Below, one piece after another: positions 41,504-53,149 of a stretch of DNA of 64,000 nt. This DNA comes from Bifidobacterium breve (lineage in GTDB: Bacteria > Actinomycetota > Acidimicrobiia > Acidimicrobiales > Acidimicrobilacustridaceae), in assembly GCA_945860545.1 (NCBI GenBank), contig CAMAQM010000007.1, positions 18,780-82,779 on the forward strand, given 5' to 3'. The notes under the pieces are model-generated. The model saw only the letters and a list, made by a program, of their open reading frames with translations, searched no databases and was not told the origin of the DNA. A program made the position numbers and the translations under genes. Position 1 is the first letter of the stretch. Every line of letters starts with the position of its first letter.

Positions 41504-42661
41504 TCATGACCTCTTCTTCTTGCGCCCACGAGGCTGAACGGACGGGGCGGGCGGTGCCCCTCGAGATGGTCGCCGAGCCTTGTTCCCTGAGGCTTTCTTC
41601 CCAGAGGGCTTGGTGCCCCCTGACGTCCTCGAGGGTCCACCGGTCCGGGCCTTGGGTGGTCGACCACCTGCGCCTTCAGCACCTGTTGAACCATTTGTTT
41701 CCTTGTCACCCTTGGGTGACCGGCCGCGATTGCGGCTTTTCTGCTTCCCACCGTCACTCGCGGCACTCTCAGTGGTTTCCTCTGCGGTGGTCAGCACAGC
41801 TGCCGCCTTCCCACCGGATTCCCTGGCCCGCTTGGTGTCGATGTCCTCGCCGCGCTGGATGCCGTAGATCTTCCTCGTGATGAACCACTGCTGGCCCACC
41901 CGATACATGTTCGACACCGCGAAGTAGATGATGAGACCGCCAGGGAGCGTGAAGCTGAAGATCGGCAACATGATCGGGAGGATCTTCATGATCATCTGCT
42001 GCTGACTGTTGACCTGCCCCTTGGGGACCCGGCCCTGGATCTGACGCTGCTGCACGAACCCGGTCACGGCGACGACGAGGATGAGCAGGGCGTAGGGAAT
42101 GAACGCCACCACCGACTCGCCAAGGACCTTCTGCGGGGAAGCGGCGAGGTCGATACCAAAAGCCCGCATCTCGTTGGTCTGGGACAACGATCGGTACATG
42201 TCCGTGTCGGGACTCAGGTACGCCGGGTCGAAGTTCCGAAGCCATTCGGGGGGTTTGGAGGGGGAGCCCGTGTCGAATCCGCCTGACACCCAACCCGGGA
42301 AGTAGCCGACTTCGCTGATCCGACGGGTCAGGCCCCGCAGGACGGTGTACAACACGATGAAGACCGGCGCCTGCACCAACAAGGGAAGACAACCACCGAC
42401 GGGGTTGATCTGGTTCTCCCGGTAAACCGCCATCAACTCCTCGTTGAGTTTCTGGCGGTCGTCCTTGTACTGCGCCTGAATCTTGCGGATCTCGGGTTGC
42501 AGTTGCTGCATCATCATCATCGACCGGGTGCCCTTGAGGGTCAACGGAGTGACGATGACCATGACGACGAGGGTCAACAAGACAATGCTGATCCCATAGT
42601 TCGGGATCACCGAGTAGAAAAAGGCCATCAGGGCGGCCATGGCGTCAAATAGCCACTGCAT
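41504..42661 (-). CDS. yidC: Membrane protein insertase YidC
   Basis: This 385-residue insertase has the short actinobacterial form. An N-terminal helix (WLFDAMAALMAFFYSVIPNYGISIVLLTLVVMVIVTPLTLKGTRSM) holds the conserved early segment. Then come QPEIRKIQAQYKDDRQKLNEELMAVYRENQINPVGGCLPLLVQAPVFIVLYTVL, further helices ending in PIMLPIFSFTLPGGLIIYFAVSNMYRVGQQWFI, and a long basic Lys/Arg/Pro-rich cytoplasmic tail (about 300-385) that can bind ribosomes. It overlaps yidD by one base (TGATG). Confidence 0.96.
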   Translation of the reverse strand: MQWLFDAMAALMAFFYSVIPNYGISIVLLTLVVMVIVTPLTLKGTRSMMMMQQLQPEIRKIQAQYKDDRQKLNEELMAVYRENQINPVGGCLPLLVQAPVFIVLYTVLRGLTRRISEVGYFPGWVSGGFDTGSPSKPPEWLRNFDPAYLSPDTDMYRSLSQTNEMRAFGIDLAASPQKVLGESVVAFIPYALLILVVAVTGFVQQRQIQGRVPKGQVNSQQQMIMKILPIMLPIFSFTLPGGLIIYFAVSNMYRVGQQWFITRKIYGIQRGEDIDTKRARESGGKAAAVLTTAEETTESAASDGGKQKSRNRGRSPKGDKETNGSTGAEGAGGRPPKARTGGPSRTSGGTKPSGKKASGNKARRPSRGAPPAPSVQPRGRKKKRS

Positions 42662-43005
42662 CAGTGCTTCCCTCCCGGGCTGTGGTGGTGGCAGTCCTCA
42701 CCGTCGTGGGTTGCGACACCGGCTCTAGGGGGAACCGGGTCCCAGCCGGACCCTCCCCATGGATGACACCGACCGATTCTGCGGATCGCCAACCACGACC
42801 CACGGAAGAAACCGCGCTGTTCAAGGGCGTCGAGGGCGTAACTCGAGCACGTCGGAACGTACCGACACGGGGACGGCCGGCCGGCGAACAGCGCCTGGTA
42901 CAGCTTCACCATCCGATGAACCGCCCGGGCCCCAAGTGACATCGGTGGTTGTCCGGTCATCTCGAGCGGGCGCACGTCGGCGGCGGGAGTTGGTCCTTCA
43001 GGCAT
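42661..43005 (-). CDS. yidD: Membrane protein insertion efficiency factor YidD
   Basis: This 114-residue protein shows the YidD signature [73 protein letters not shown] with its three Cys. It assists YidC at the membrane. The ORF runs far upstream through rnpA. The ATG at 43005 overlaps the rnpA stop and matches the family, so the gene begins there. The His-rich end ([14 protein letters not shown]) is unremarkable. Confidence 0.92.
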   Translation of the reverse strand: MPEGPTPAADVRPLEMTGQPPMSLGARAVHRMVKLYQALFAGRPSPCRYVPTCSSYALDALEQRGFFRGSWLAIRRIGRCHPWGGSGWDPVPPRAGVATHDGEDCHHHSPGGKH

Positions 43006-43378
43006 GGGTCGCCCCTTGAGCGCCAAGCACTCCGAGCGCCCCGTCAAGGGCCTCGCCGAGTTGCATCGCTGACCACTCGCCAGCTGGCGGACGGGCCACG
43101 ACGAGCCAGGCGCCAGACGCCAGGCTGCCGTTGGCGACCCGGTCCCCGAGTAGGGCTCGTAGGCGGCGGCGGACCCGATTGCGCATGACGGCTGGCCCCA
43201 CCGCCCGCGGGATAGCAAAGGCCACTCGAGGTGGTTCTGCCGGCTGATCAAAGCCCGATATCCCTTTGTTTTCAACGTTTTCAGCCAGGTACACGAGCGT
43301 GAGCGGCCCAGAGGAGGCGCGGCGACCACGTCGAGCCAAGGCGGCGAACGTCGCCCGATCGCGGATGTGCCAGATCAG
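42998..43378 (-). CDS. rnpA: Ribonuclease P protein component, non-canonical start
   Basis: The core [29 protein letters not shown]...[33 protein letters not shown]...[12 protein letters not shown] is RnpA, the protein that aids 5' maturation of tRNA. No ATG, GTG or TTG is in frame between 43609 and the core. The CTG at 43378 overlaps the rpmH stop as CTGA, mirroring the ATGA/GTGA junctions elsewhere here, so I place the start there (126 residues). Alternatives are ATC at 43375, ATT at 43513 inside the rpmH ribosome-binding region, or TTG at 43609 with rpmH nested within, as known in Thermus. Start confidence is low; gene identity is high. Confidence 0.85.
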   Translation of the reverse strand: MIWHIRDRATFAALARRGRRASSGPLTLVYLAENVENKGISGFDQPAEPPRVAFAIPRAVGPAVMRNRVRRRLRALLGDRVANGSLASGAWLVVARPPAGEWSAMQLGEALDGALGVLGAQGATHA

Positions 43379-43509
43379 GCCGATAGTTGGGCACGGCCGC
43401 GCTGGCGCCGGGCACGGAGAATGCGGCGGCCGGCCTTGGTCGACATGCGGTGACGGAACCCGTGACGACGGGCCCGGCGGCGGGTGTTCGGTTGGTAGGT
43501 CCTCTTCAC
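43375..43509 (-). CDS. rpmH: 50S ribosomal protein bL34
   Basis: This 44-residue protein, [44 protein letters not shown] in outline, is bL34. It starts with GTG and has GGAGG 6 bases upstream. It is the first gene of rpmH-rnpA-yidD-yidC-khpB. The longer frame running upstream to 43890 is not coding. Confidence 0.96.
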   Translation of the reverse strand: MKRTYQPNTRRRARRHGFRHRMSTKAGRRILRARRQRGRAQLSA

Positions 43510-43941
43510 GAATTGCCTCCTCGTGCAGTGTGCGAGCACGCTGCTGAATCCTTCGGCCGCCAGCCAGCAGGAATCTGGCGCCAGACGAGGCCTCTCCGAC
43601 GGGAGCCAAGCTCCGATCGCAGAGGCGCCCGCGAACCGACTCACGCTAGATGTTGACCGTCCGTCACGGCAACCTGACCGCCGGATCCGGTCGATCCGCG
43701 GCGTCACCGTCACCCGTTGAGACGTCCCTGTGCATAAGTCGCGAGCCGGTGCTACGGTCCGCCACCCGGCCCAGAACCAACCGTTGGTGCACCGGACCCA
43801 CCAGGGTCGTTCGCAACCGACACGTCTTGAGCCGGCTCCGCCAGTCCGGGCGTGCCACAGCACGCTGTCACAGGCCTGACGGTTATCCACAGTTGTGGAG
43901 GGTTCTGTGGACCCTCCCCGGGCGGGAAGGCGTTGCTGCAG
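43510..43941. other. rpmH-dnaA divergent region with promoters and DnaA boxes
   Basis: A minus-strand TAGCGT (43648-43643) is a likely rpmH -10, giving a leader of about 130 bases. On the plus strand TACGGT (43753-43758) may serve dnaA. A perfect DnaA box TTATCCACA lies at 43883-43891, 51 bases before dnaA, and TGTGCATAA (TTATGCACA reversed) lies at 43729-43737. The spacing suits DnaA autoregulation. No gene is seen. Confidence 0.55.
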
Positions 43942-45378
43942 GTGGAAGAGGCGGAACTCCTGTGGAAAGCATGCACCGAAACGTTGAGGGACCGGGTCAC
44001 CGACCCGGTGTGGTTGACCTCATTCAATGCTGTGGTCCCGATTGAACTGACGGACAGTCGATTCGTCATTGCGGTGCCGAGCGCGGTGTTCCGCGACCGG
44101 ATCGACAGCCGGTACCGCGACCTGTTGATCCAGGCGCTCGCCGACGCCGGTGTGGACGACATTGACGTGGTCATCGAGGTGCAGGCTCGAGCGGAACCGG
44201 GCACCGACACCCTGGCCGATGAAACTGACCGCGATCCTCGTGACGACACCTCACCGCCGTCACCGGGCTCCGGTGATGGTGCGACCCGGGTTACCACCTC
44301 GCCGTCGGGTCGAGGGGAAACCTCCCTTGGGGCGAAGGAGCCCGGGACCGACATCAACCCCCGCTACACCTTCGATGATTTCGTCACCGGGACCTCAAAC
44401 CGTTTCGCCCACGCTGCGGCTCTGGCTGTTGCTGAAACGCCGGCCCGTTCCTACAACCCACTCTTCATCTACGGCGAGGCCGGTCTCGGCAAGACCCACC
44501 TGCTCCAGGCCATTGCCCACTACGTGCGCGAGCACTACCGCTCGTTCGTCGCCCGCTACGTGACCACTGAGTCGTTCCTGAACGAGTACGTGGAGACCAT
44601 CCGAACTGGCGATTGGACGAACTTCAAGAGCCGCTACCGCGACGTTGACGTACTTCTCCTCGACGACATCCAGTTCATCGAGGGCAAGGAGGGCCTCCAG
44701 GAGGAGTTCTTCCACACGTTCAACCACCTCCATCAGGCCAACAAACAGATCGTTCTCTCCTCGGACAGGCCGCCCGATGCCCTCTCCACCCTCGATGACC
44801 GCCTGCGAAGCCGGTTCAAGTGGGGACTGACCACGGAAATCAACCCGCCTGACGTAGAGACCCGCCTCGCGATTCTCCGGAAGAAATCCGAGAGCGAACG
44901 GCAATCTGTCGCACCTCCCGATGAGGTTCTCGACTTCATCGCCACGAACATCACCAACAACATCCGCGAACTCGAGGGTGCCCTCATCCGGGTGACCGCC
45001 TACGCGAGCCTCACCAATGAACCACTCACTGTGGAACTTGCCGGTCGGGTGCTTGACGACGTCATCTTCGAACGTGGTCCCCGGCCCATCACTCCTGAAG
45101 TGATTCTCAACGCCACATCTGAACTCTTCGGGTTTCCCGTTGAGGAGATCCGCGGCAAGAGCCGTCGCCGTCCGTTGGTGACCGCACGGCAGACCTCGAT
45201 GTACGTGTTCCGACAACTGACCGAACTCAGCTACCCAGCCATCGCCCGCGAGTTCGGTGGTCGGGATCACACCACGGTCATCCACGCAGTCGACAAGATC
45301 GAGGCGTTGATGAAGGAACGCCGTCAGGTGTTTGACCAGGTCACGGAATTGACCCGGATGATTCGGAACGATCAGTGA
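43942..45378 (+). CDS. dnaA: Chromosomal replication initiator DnaA
   Basis: This 478-residue initiator has domain I ([27 protein letters not shown]), a variable acidic domain II, and the AAA+ domain with [17 protein letters not shown] (Walker A, residues 178-185), [25 protein letters not shown] and SSDRPP. Domain IV carries the DNA-binding signature [16 protein letters not shown]. The frame opens at 43852. I take the GTG at 43942 because domain I then starts normally; a TTG at 43933 nearer GGGAAGG is an alternative. The boxes on both sides suggest DnaA controls its own transcription. Confidence 0.95.
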   Translation: MEEAELLWKACTETLRDRVTDPVWLTSFNAVVPIELTDSRFVIAVPSAVFRDRIDSRYRDLLIQALADAGVDDIDVVIEVQARAEPGTDTLADETDRDPRDDTSPPSPGSGDGATRVTTSPSGRGETSLGAKEPGTDINPRYTFDDFVTGTSNRFAHAAALAVAETPARSYNPLFIYGEAGLGKTHLLQAIAHYVREHYRSFVARYVTTESFLNEYVETIRTGDWTNFKSRYRDVDVLLLDDIQFIEGKEGLQEEFFHTFNHLHQANKQIVLSSDRPPDALSTLDDRLRSRFKWGLTTEINPPDVETRLAILRKKSESERQSVAPPDEVLDFIATNITNNIRELEGALIRVTAYASLTNEPLTVELAGRVLDDVIFERGPRPITPEVILNATSELFGFPVEEIRGKSRRRPLVTARQTSMYVFRQLTELSYPAIAREFGGRDHTTVIHAVDKIEALMKERRQVFDQVTELTRMIRNDQ

Positions 45379-45615
45379 TCACCGCCTGTGGAGAACCCAC
45401 CCGCGATCATGGGGACCACGGGCGTTCCGCGGTTGATAACCAGGCGGTCGTCCACCGCGTGACCCCCGGCGGTCCGACATGATGTGGATGACGGTGGATA
45501 ACGATGGGACAACAATTCGTGGCCTGACCTGCACCAACACCTGGTCATCCACAATCCACAGCTCTTATTACCCCTACTACTCTTCAATCCAACCTGAGGA
45601 GAAAGTGAGCGCGCG
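45379..45615. other. Candidate origin of replication (oriC) between dnaA and dnaN
   Basis: Boxes resembling TTATCCACA occur as TGTGGAGAA (45387), TGTGGATGA (45483), GGTGGATAA (45493, reverse of TTATCCACC), TCATCCACA (45545) and CAATCCACA (45552). They cluster beside an AT-richer run CTCTTATTACCCC...ACTACTCTTCAATCC (about 45562-45592) that could unwind. In mycobacteria and streptomycetes oriC lies in this same gap. The arrangement of paired opposed boxes supports the call. The dnaN ribosome-binding site GAGGAGAAAG is at its right edge. Confidence 0.75.
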
Positions 45616-46710
45616 GTGAAGTTCCGATGCGAACGTGACGTCCTAGCGGAAGCACTGACGAGCGCCAGTCGTGGCGTCAACAACCGTCCGTCCTTGCCAG
45701 TACTGAGCGGACTCTTGTTGGACCTCCACGGCGGGAAGCTCCGTGTTACAGGCAGTGACCTCGATCTCACGATCAGTGTGGCGATCCCCGTTGACACCGA
45801 ACGTGAGGGTGTCACGGTGGCGAACGCCAAACTCATCACCGACATCGTGCGATCACTTGACCCAGGCGCGGTGATGTTCTCCGTCGACGATGACGAGGCA
45901 TCGGTGACAGCTGGGCGGTCGGCATTCTCGGTGCGAACCATCGCTGCCACCGAGTTCCCGAACCTTCCAGAACCCTCAGGTTCCTCCGTCGCCGTCGACG
46001 CCCAGGCCTTCGCCGCGGCGGCACGACAGGTCGTCTCTGCAGCCAGTCGGGACCAGGACCGCCCGATTCTCGGCGGTGTGCAGATGGAGACCGAGGGCGA
46101 AGGATTGCGGCTGGTCGCGACGGACTCGTACCGGCTTGCGGTGCGCGACCTGCCCGGGGTCGTAATCCTCGACGACTCGCAGTCGGTGTTGGTTCCGGCG
46201 GAAGCGCTTCGCAACCTGGTCCAACTCATCAACGACGAAGACGAGTTGCGTCTGCGGATTGGTGAGCGCGATCTGACCTTCGAACTGGGTGAGGCCCGGA
46301 TCATGACGCGACGCATCGAGGGCCAGTTCCCCAACTACCGCACGCTCATCCCCAAGGATCACCCCAACAAGCTGACCGTCGAGCGAGGACCATTCGTCGA
46401 GGCGGTCAAGCGAGTGAAGTCCGTCGTGCGTGACAGCGCGACTCCGATCCGGCTCGTGATGAAGGCTGACGGACTCGAGTTGTCGGTGACGACCCAGGAC
46501 TACGGCGCAGGCTTCGAGCAGCTCGACGCCAAGTACGAGGGCACGGAACTGGCGGTGGCCTTCAACCCGCAGTTCCTTATCGACGGAGCCGAAGCTGCTG
46601 GCGGCGAGGAAATCACCATCGAAACCGTGGACAACCTCAAGCCTGCGCTGCTCGTGTCGTCGGAAAGCCCCGATTACCGCTACGTCCTCATGCCGGTGCG
46701 GTTCCCCTAA
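45616..46710 (+). CDS. dnaN: DNA polymerase III beta clamp
   Basis: This 364-residue sliding clamp has three domains, beginning MKFRCERDVLAEALTSASRGVNNRPSLPVLSGLLLDL. It continues with TEFPNLPEPSGSSVAVDAQAFAAAARQVVSAASRDQDRPILGGVQME and IEGQFPNYRTLIPKDHPNKLTVERGPFVEAVKRVKSV. The C terminus PDYRYVLMPVRFP is a normal clamp ending that forms the peptide-binding groove. The GTG start has GAGGAGAAAG upstream. recF follows after two bases. Confidence 0.96.
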   Translation: MKFRCERDVLAEALTSASRGVNNRPSLPVLSGLLLDLHGGKLRVTGSDLDLTISVAIPVDTEREGVTVANAKLITDIVRSLDPGAVMFSVDDDEASVTAGRSAFSVRTIAATEFPNLPEPSGSSVAVDAQAFAAAARQVVSAASRDQDRPILGGVQMETEGEGLRLVATDSYRLAVRDLPGVVILDDSQSVLVPAEALRNLVQLINDEDELRLRIGERDLTFELGEARIMTRRIEGQFPNYRTLIPKDHPNKLTVERGPFVEAVKRVKSVVRDSATPIRLVMKADGLELSVTTQDYGAGFEQLDAKYEGTELAVAFNPQFLIDGAEAAGGEEITIETVDNLKPALLVSSESPDYRYVLMPVRFP

Positions 46711-46712
46711 AG

Positions 46713-47792
46713 GTGCACCTACAGCACATCTGGTTGCAGGATTTCCGTTGCTACCAGGAGGCGGAACTCACACTGGCCGACGACCTCACGGCGATCGTCG
46801 GAGACAACGGTCAGGGTAAGTCCAGTCTGCTTGAGGCGGTGAGCTACCTCGCGACACTGCGGTCTTTTCGGGGTGTTCCCACCGAGGCTCTGGTGCGACA
46901 GGGCGCGACCGCTTCGATAGTTCGCGCCGAGGGCGAACGCGACCACCGGACGTTGTTGATCGAGGCGGAGATCTCGTCGAACGGTCGGAACCGCGTCCAG
47001 GTGAACCGGCAACGCCTCCAGCGAACGAGGGACCTTCTCGGGTTCCTCCGGGTAAGCGTGTTCGCACCTGATGACCTCGAGTTGGTCAAGGCCGGTCCGG
47101 GGATCCGTCGCACCTACCTCGACGACACACTCGTTGCACTCAACCCATCAATGCACCAGTCGTTGAGCGACCTTGAGCGCGTTCTCCGACAGCGAAACAC
47201 CTTGCTCCGCCAGGCGCGTGGTCGCCTGACGACCGAGATTGAGACCACCCTCGATGTGTGGGACACCCAACTTGCCCAACTGGGGGACACCATCGCAACC
47301 GAACGGGTGGGCCTCGTCGACCAACTCGCGCCCCTCCTCAATTCGGCCTATGCGTCCGTCGCGGGAAAGCCGGTGCAGATCGGGGTCATCTACGAGCCAA
47401 CCTGGCTGGTGGAGGGTCTGGCCGAGGCACTGGCTCGTGTCCGGGTTGAAGATCTTCGCCGCCAGGTCACCACGATGGGCCCTCATCGAGATGACGTGTG
47501 GTTCACGGTGGCGGGGTTGCCCGCCCGCACCCATGCCTCCCAGGGCGAACAGCGATCGCTCGCCCTCGCCTTGCGACTGGCGGCACACGATCTGGTTTCA
47601 ACGGTCACGGGAAGCAGTCCGGTGCTCCTTCTCGACGACGTGTTCTCCGAGTTGGACCCCCAGCGCTCGGATGCCCTCGTTGCGTCGCTGCCGCCAGGCC
47701 AAACCCTGCTGACGACCGCTGGGGCGTTGCCCTCCGGTGTCACCCCGGACCAGACCCTCCGGGTCGTCAATGGTGAACTCTTTGCGGTTTGA
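46713..47792 (+). CDS. recF: Recombination mediator RecF
   Basis: This 359-residue SMC-like ATPase helps load RecA at gaps. It has HLQHIWLQDFRCYQEAELTL, Walker A VGDNGQGKSSLLEAVSYLA, MGPHRDDVWFTVAGLPARTHASQGEQRSLALALRLAA (signature) and VLLLDDVFSELDPQRSDALVAS (Walker B and D-loop). It is two bases downstream of dnaN. Length is normal. Confidence 0.95.
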   Translation: MHLQHIWLQDFRCYQEAELTLADDLTAIVGDNGQGKSSLLEAVSYLATLRSFRGVPTEALVRQGATASIVRAEGERDHRTLLIEAEISSNGRNRVQVNRQRLQRTRDLLGFLRVSVFAPDDLELVKAGPGIRRTYLDDTLVALNPSMHQSLSDLERVLRQRNTLLRQARGRLTTEIETTLDVWDTQLAQLGDTIATERVGLVDQLAPLLNSAYASVAGKPVQIGVIYEPTWLVEGLAEALARVRVEDLRRQVTTMGPHRDDVWFTVAGLPARTHASQGEQRSLALALRLAAHDLVSTVTGSSPVLLLDDVFSELDPQRSDALVASLPPGQTLLTTAGALPSGVTPDQTLRVVNGELFAV

Positions 47793-47803
47793 ACACCTAC
47801 TGG

Positions 47804-47809
47804 CACAAT
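47804..47809 (+). promoter_or_regulatory. Possible leaderless -10 hexamer CACAAT before dciA
   Basis: CACAAT with an upstream TGG, spacer GGAGAC, GTG at 47816. It could equally act as a ribosome-binding site (GGAG) of a longer dnaN-recF message. Confidence 0.3.
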
Positions 47810-47815
47810 GGAGAC

Positions 47816-48151
47816 GTGCCATGGGAACCGCTTCCGGGATCAGGCCAGGATCCCGTCGACCTCGGTGCAGGCCTGACCCGGGTGCTGCGATCCCTTGATG
47901 CACCCGCACCGACCACGCTGGGCACGCTTTTTGAGGAGTGGACCGAAATCGTGGGGGACCGCATGGCGGCCCATGTCCGACCGGTCCGGTTGCGTGGCAC
48001 GACCCTGTTGCTGTCGGTCAATGAGCCGGGCTGGGCCGCGCAGGTCCGGTGGATGGCATCCGAACTCCTGGAGCGTCTTGACGCCGGTCTGGGCCCGGGA
48101 GTGGTCACCGAGGTCGAAGTCCGCGTCGACGCCGGCTCACAGCGCCCCTGA
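47816..48151 (+). CDS. dciA: DciA-like (DUF721) helicase operator protein
   Basis: This 111-residue protein with the DUF721 pattern PTTLGTLFEEWTEIVGDRMAAHVRPVRLRGTTLLLSVNEPGWAAQVRWMASELLERLDAGLGPGVVTEVEVRV is the bacterial DnaB-loading factor DciA, replacing DnaC. Its place between recF and gyrB equals Rv0004. A TTG at 47789 overlapping the recF stop is an alternative start. The partner helicase is the intein-bearing DnaB in this window. Confidence 0.88.
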   Translation: MPWEPLPGSGQDPVDLGAGLTRVLRSLDAPAPTTLGTLFEEWTEIVGDRMAAHVRPVRLRGTTLLLSVNEPGWAAQVRWMASELLERLDAGLGPGVVTEVEVRVDAGSQRP

Positions 48152-50284
<2,133 letters not shown>

Positions 50285-50313
50285 GCGACGACACGGACCT
50301 GACGGGACACCCA

Positions 50314-52794
50314 ATGAGCGACGATCCAACTGAAGAAACCGCAGCGTCGACTGCAGCCACCGATGACGGGGACACTGAGCGCCTCGCCATTGAGCCCATC
50401 GAGATCCAGGTCGAGATGGAACGGTCGTTCCTCGACTACGCCATGTCGGTCATCACGTCGCGCGCCTTGCCCGACGCTCGTGACGGACTCAAGCCAGTCC
50501 ACCGGCGAATCCTCTGGGGCATGTACTCAAGTGGGGCCCGCCCCGACCGTCCGACGGTGAAGTGCGCCCGCGTCGTCGGAGACGTCATGGGCAAGTACCA
50601 CCCTCATGGTGACTCTGCGATTTACGACGCCCTGGTCCGACTTGGTCAGAGCTTCTCGCTGCGACACCCGCTCGTGCAGCCGAAGGGCAACTTCGGCTCA
50701 CTTGACGAGCCGCCGGCGGCAGCCCGGTACACGGAGTGCCGTTTGGCGCCTGTCGCCATGCGGATGCTCGACGGCATCAACGAGGACACCGTCAACTTCA
50801 CCCGGAACTACGACGGTCAGGACACCGAACCTGAGGTGTTGCCGGCCAGGTTCCCGAACTTGTTGGTGAATGGAAGTCAGGGCATCGCCGTCGGCATGGC
50901 GACGAACATCCCGCCACACAACATGGGTGAGGTCATCGACGCCGTTCGCCACCTGTTGGACAACCCGGACGCCACCAACGACGACCTCATGGCGTTCGTC
51001 AAGGGTCCGGACTTCCCGACAGGCGCGCAGATCATGGGTCGCCAAGGGATTCTTGACGCCTACCGGACAGGCAAGGGGTCGATCCGGATGCGAGGCCGGG
51101 CCGAGATCGTTGAAGGGCCGCGTTCGGACCACATTGTCATCACCGAGTTGCCCTACCAGGTCAGCCCCAACGCCGTGCTCACCAAGATCCGAGACCTTGT
51201 CGAAAACAAGGAACTCGACGGCATCGCCGACCTCCGCGACGAGTCAGCCAAGGGAAAGACGCGACTCGTGGTCAAGCTCAAGCGTGACGCTCCAGCGCTC
51301 GTCGTGCTCAACAACCTCTACAAGCGCACACCGCTGCAGACCAACTTCGCGGTGAACTGCGTGGCGCTCGTCGACGGCGTTCCTCGTCTGCTCGACCTGC
51401 GTGGTGCGCTCGTCGCCTACACCACCCACCAGGCCGAGGTGATTCGCCGCCGCTCGGAGTTCCGGCTCGAAAAGAGCCGGGCCCGCGCCCACATTGTCGA
51501 GGGTCTCATTCGAGCCCTCGACCTCATCGACGAGATCATCGCCACCATCCGAGCGTCCGATGACACGGCGTCGGCCCGTGAGGCACTCATGGCCGAACCG
51601 TTCTCGTTCAGTGAGGTGCAGGCCCAGTACATCCTCGACATGGCCCTCAAGAGCCTCACCCGTCTGGGGCGCAGCCAACTGGAGGAGGAACTCGCCGAAC
51701 TGCAGGCCACGATTGCTGAACTGGAAGCAATCCTCGCCGACGAGAGCCGACTCCGGGCGGTGATCTCCACCGAGCTGGCCGAGGTTCGTGAGGAGTTCGC
51801 CAACCCGCGCCGCACCGAGATCGGTTTCGAGGTGGGGGACCTGGATCTTGAGGACCTCATCGACGACGAGGATCTGGTCGTCACCATGTCGGCCAAGGGA
51901 TACGTCAAGACGGTGTCGGCGGACGCATTCCGTGCCCAGGGCCGGGGTGGTCGAGGTGTGGCTGGAGCGAAACTGCGCGACGAGGATTACGTCACGCACA
52001 TCGTCCACACGACGGCACACGCCTACCTGTTGTTCTTCTCCAGCCGCGGACGCGTCTACCGGCTCAAGGCGCACGAGATCCCGATGAAGGAACGCACGGC
52101 GCGAGGCACCGCCATCGTGAACCTGTTGCCGTTGCAGCCCGGGGAGAAGATCCAGTCGATCATTGACACCCGGGACTACGAGACCAATCAGTACCTGTTC
52201 TTCGCAACGGCGAACGGTCAGGTCAAAAAGACCAAGTTCCGTGAATATGACTCCTCGTTGCGGGCCGGCATCATCGCCGTCAACCTTCGTCAGGGGGACG
52301 AACTGGTCAGGGTGATCCCGGTCAACGACGGGGATCACATCTTCATGGTGTCCCACAACGGCATGGCCATCCGGTTCAGCGGCGACGACGTGCGTTCCAT
52401 GGGACGCAACGCGGCGGGTGTGCGTGGCATGAAGTTGCGTGAGGGCGATCGTGTCGTGTCGTGTGACGTCGGACGTGATGACTCCGCCATCCTGGTCGTC
52501 ACCGACGCCGGGTACGGCAAGCGCACCCAGCTCGACAAGTTCAACCCCCAGGGGCGCGGCGGTCAGGGTGTGCGAGGCATCAAGATCACGGCCCGCAAGG
52601 GTCACGTGGTGGCGGCGTTCATGGTCGGCCTTGAGGACGAGATACTCGTCATCGCCACCGGAGGGGTGGTCATTCGAACCCAGGCACGGGAGATCTCCTC
52701 ACAGGGTCGCGACGCGACCGGTGTGCGGGTGATGAACCTCACCGAGGGCCAGTCGGTCGCTGCGGTGGCTCCTGTGCTCGCTAGCGACGACTGA
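50314..52794 (+). CDS. gyrA: DNA gyrase subunit A
   Basis: This 826-residue subunit cuts and rejoins DNA. The catalytic Tyr sits in AARYTECRLAP. The quinolone-determining stretch KYHPHGDSAIYDALVRL has Ser and Asp at positions 83/87 (E. coli numbering), as in susceptible strains. The C-terminal beta-pinwheel carries the GyrA-box-like QGRGGRGV and the repeated blades VKKTKFREYDSSLRAGIIAVNL and TRAGYGKRTQ-like repeats. No intein is present. It forms the heterotetramer with GyrB and introduces negative supercoils. Confidence 0.96.
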   Translation: MSDDPTEETAASTAATDDGDTERLAIEPIEIQVEMERSFLDYAMSVITSRALPDARDGLKPVHRRILWGMYSSGARPDRPTVKCARVVGDVMGKYHPHGDSAIYDALVRLGQSFSLRHPLVQPKGNFGSLDEPPAAARYTECRLAPVAMRMLDGINEDTVNFTRNYDGQDTEPEVLPARFPNLLVNGSQGIAVGMATNIPPHNMGEVIDAVRHLLDNPDATNDDLMAFVKGPDFPTGAQIMGRQGILDAYRTGKGSIRMRGRAEIVEGPRSDHIVITELPYQVSPNAVLTKIRDLVENKELDGIADLRDESAKGKTRLVVKLKRDAPALVVLNNLYKRTPLQTNFAVNCVALVDGVPRLLDLRGALVAYTTHQAEVIRRRSEFRLEKSRARAHIVEGLIRALDLIDEIIATIRASDDTASAREALMAEPFSFSEVQAQYILDMALKSLTRLGRSQLEEELAELQATIAELEAILADESRLRAVISTELAEVREEFANPRRTEIGFEVGDLDLEDLIDDEDLVVTMSAKGYVKTVSADAFRAQGRGGRGVAGAKLRDEDYVTHIVHTTAHAYLLFFSSRGRVYRLKAHEIPMKERTARGTAIVNLLPLQPGEKIQSIIDTRDYETNQYLFFATANGQVKKTKFREYDSSLRAGIIAVNLRQGDELVRVIPVNDGDHIFMVSHNGMAIRFSGDDVRSMGRNAAGVRGMKLREGDRVVSCDVGRDDSAILVVTDAGYGKRTQLDKFNPQGRGGQGVRGIKITARKGHVVAAFMVGLEDEILVIATGGVVIRTQAREISSQGRDATGVRVMNLTEGQSVAAVAPVLASDD

Positions 52795-52802
52795 GCGGGA
52801 TC

Positions 52803-53126
52803 GTGCGGGGGTCACCCCGTTCACGGCGGGGGTCACCTGACCTTGGTCAGGGAGGCTTCGTCGTGGTCGCTGTCGTGGCGGCCACCGTGGTCGTCTCGGC
52901 GCTGGTGGTCCAGGCCGGTGGGGTCGCGACCGAGCGGGCCTTGGCCCGATCAGCCGCCGATGCGGCCGCCTTGGCACTGGCGGTTCAGGGTCCGGCCCAA
53001 GCCAGCGAATCGGCCCGCCGTAACGGTGCTGAGATCGTTGCCTTGGCGGTGGTCGACGGTCGGGCACAGGTAACCGTCAGGGTGGGTCGGGCCGAGGCCA
53101 CAGCCGTCGCGGACCGTTCACGGTGA
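52803..53126 (+). CDS. TadE/TadG-like small membrane protein
   Basis: This 107-residue protein has a basic N terminus and the helix GGFVVVAVVAATVVVSALVVQAGGVATERALARSAADAAALALAVQG, like the anchor of Tad pilus-linked pseudopilins and Rv3655c-type proteins. The rest is a short extracytoplasmic domain (VDGRAQVTVRVGRAEATAV). No tad genes surround it. It starts with GTG 8 bases past gyrA and ends with GTGA overlapping a possible start of the DUF3566 gene. Function unknown. Confidence 0.65.
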   Translation: MRGSPRSRRGSPDLGQGGFVVVAVVAATVVVSALVVQAGGVATERALARSAADAAALALAVQGPAQASESARRNGAEIVALAVVDGRAQVTVRVGRAEATAVADRSR

Positions 53127-53136
53127 CCTCCCCACC

Positions 53137-53142
53137 TACACT
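53137..53142 (+). promoter_or_regulatory. Leaderless -10 hexamer TACACT before 53150
   Basis: TACACT, 7-base spacer GGCAGCC, GTG at 53150. Confidence 0.35.
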
Positions 53143-53149
53143 GGCAGCC

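Noticed and set aside
50554-50640. Quinolone-resistance mutation in gyrA
   Set aside because: HPHGDSAIYD keeps Ser and Asp at the key positions, as in susceptible enzymes.
51244-52605. 453-residue frame opposite gyrA
   Set aside because: Low-complexity His/Arg/Val content and complete overlap with gyrA mark it as a shadow.
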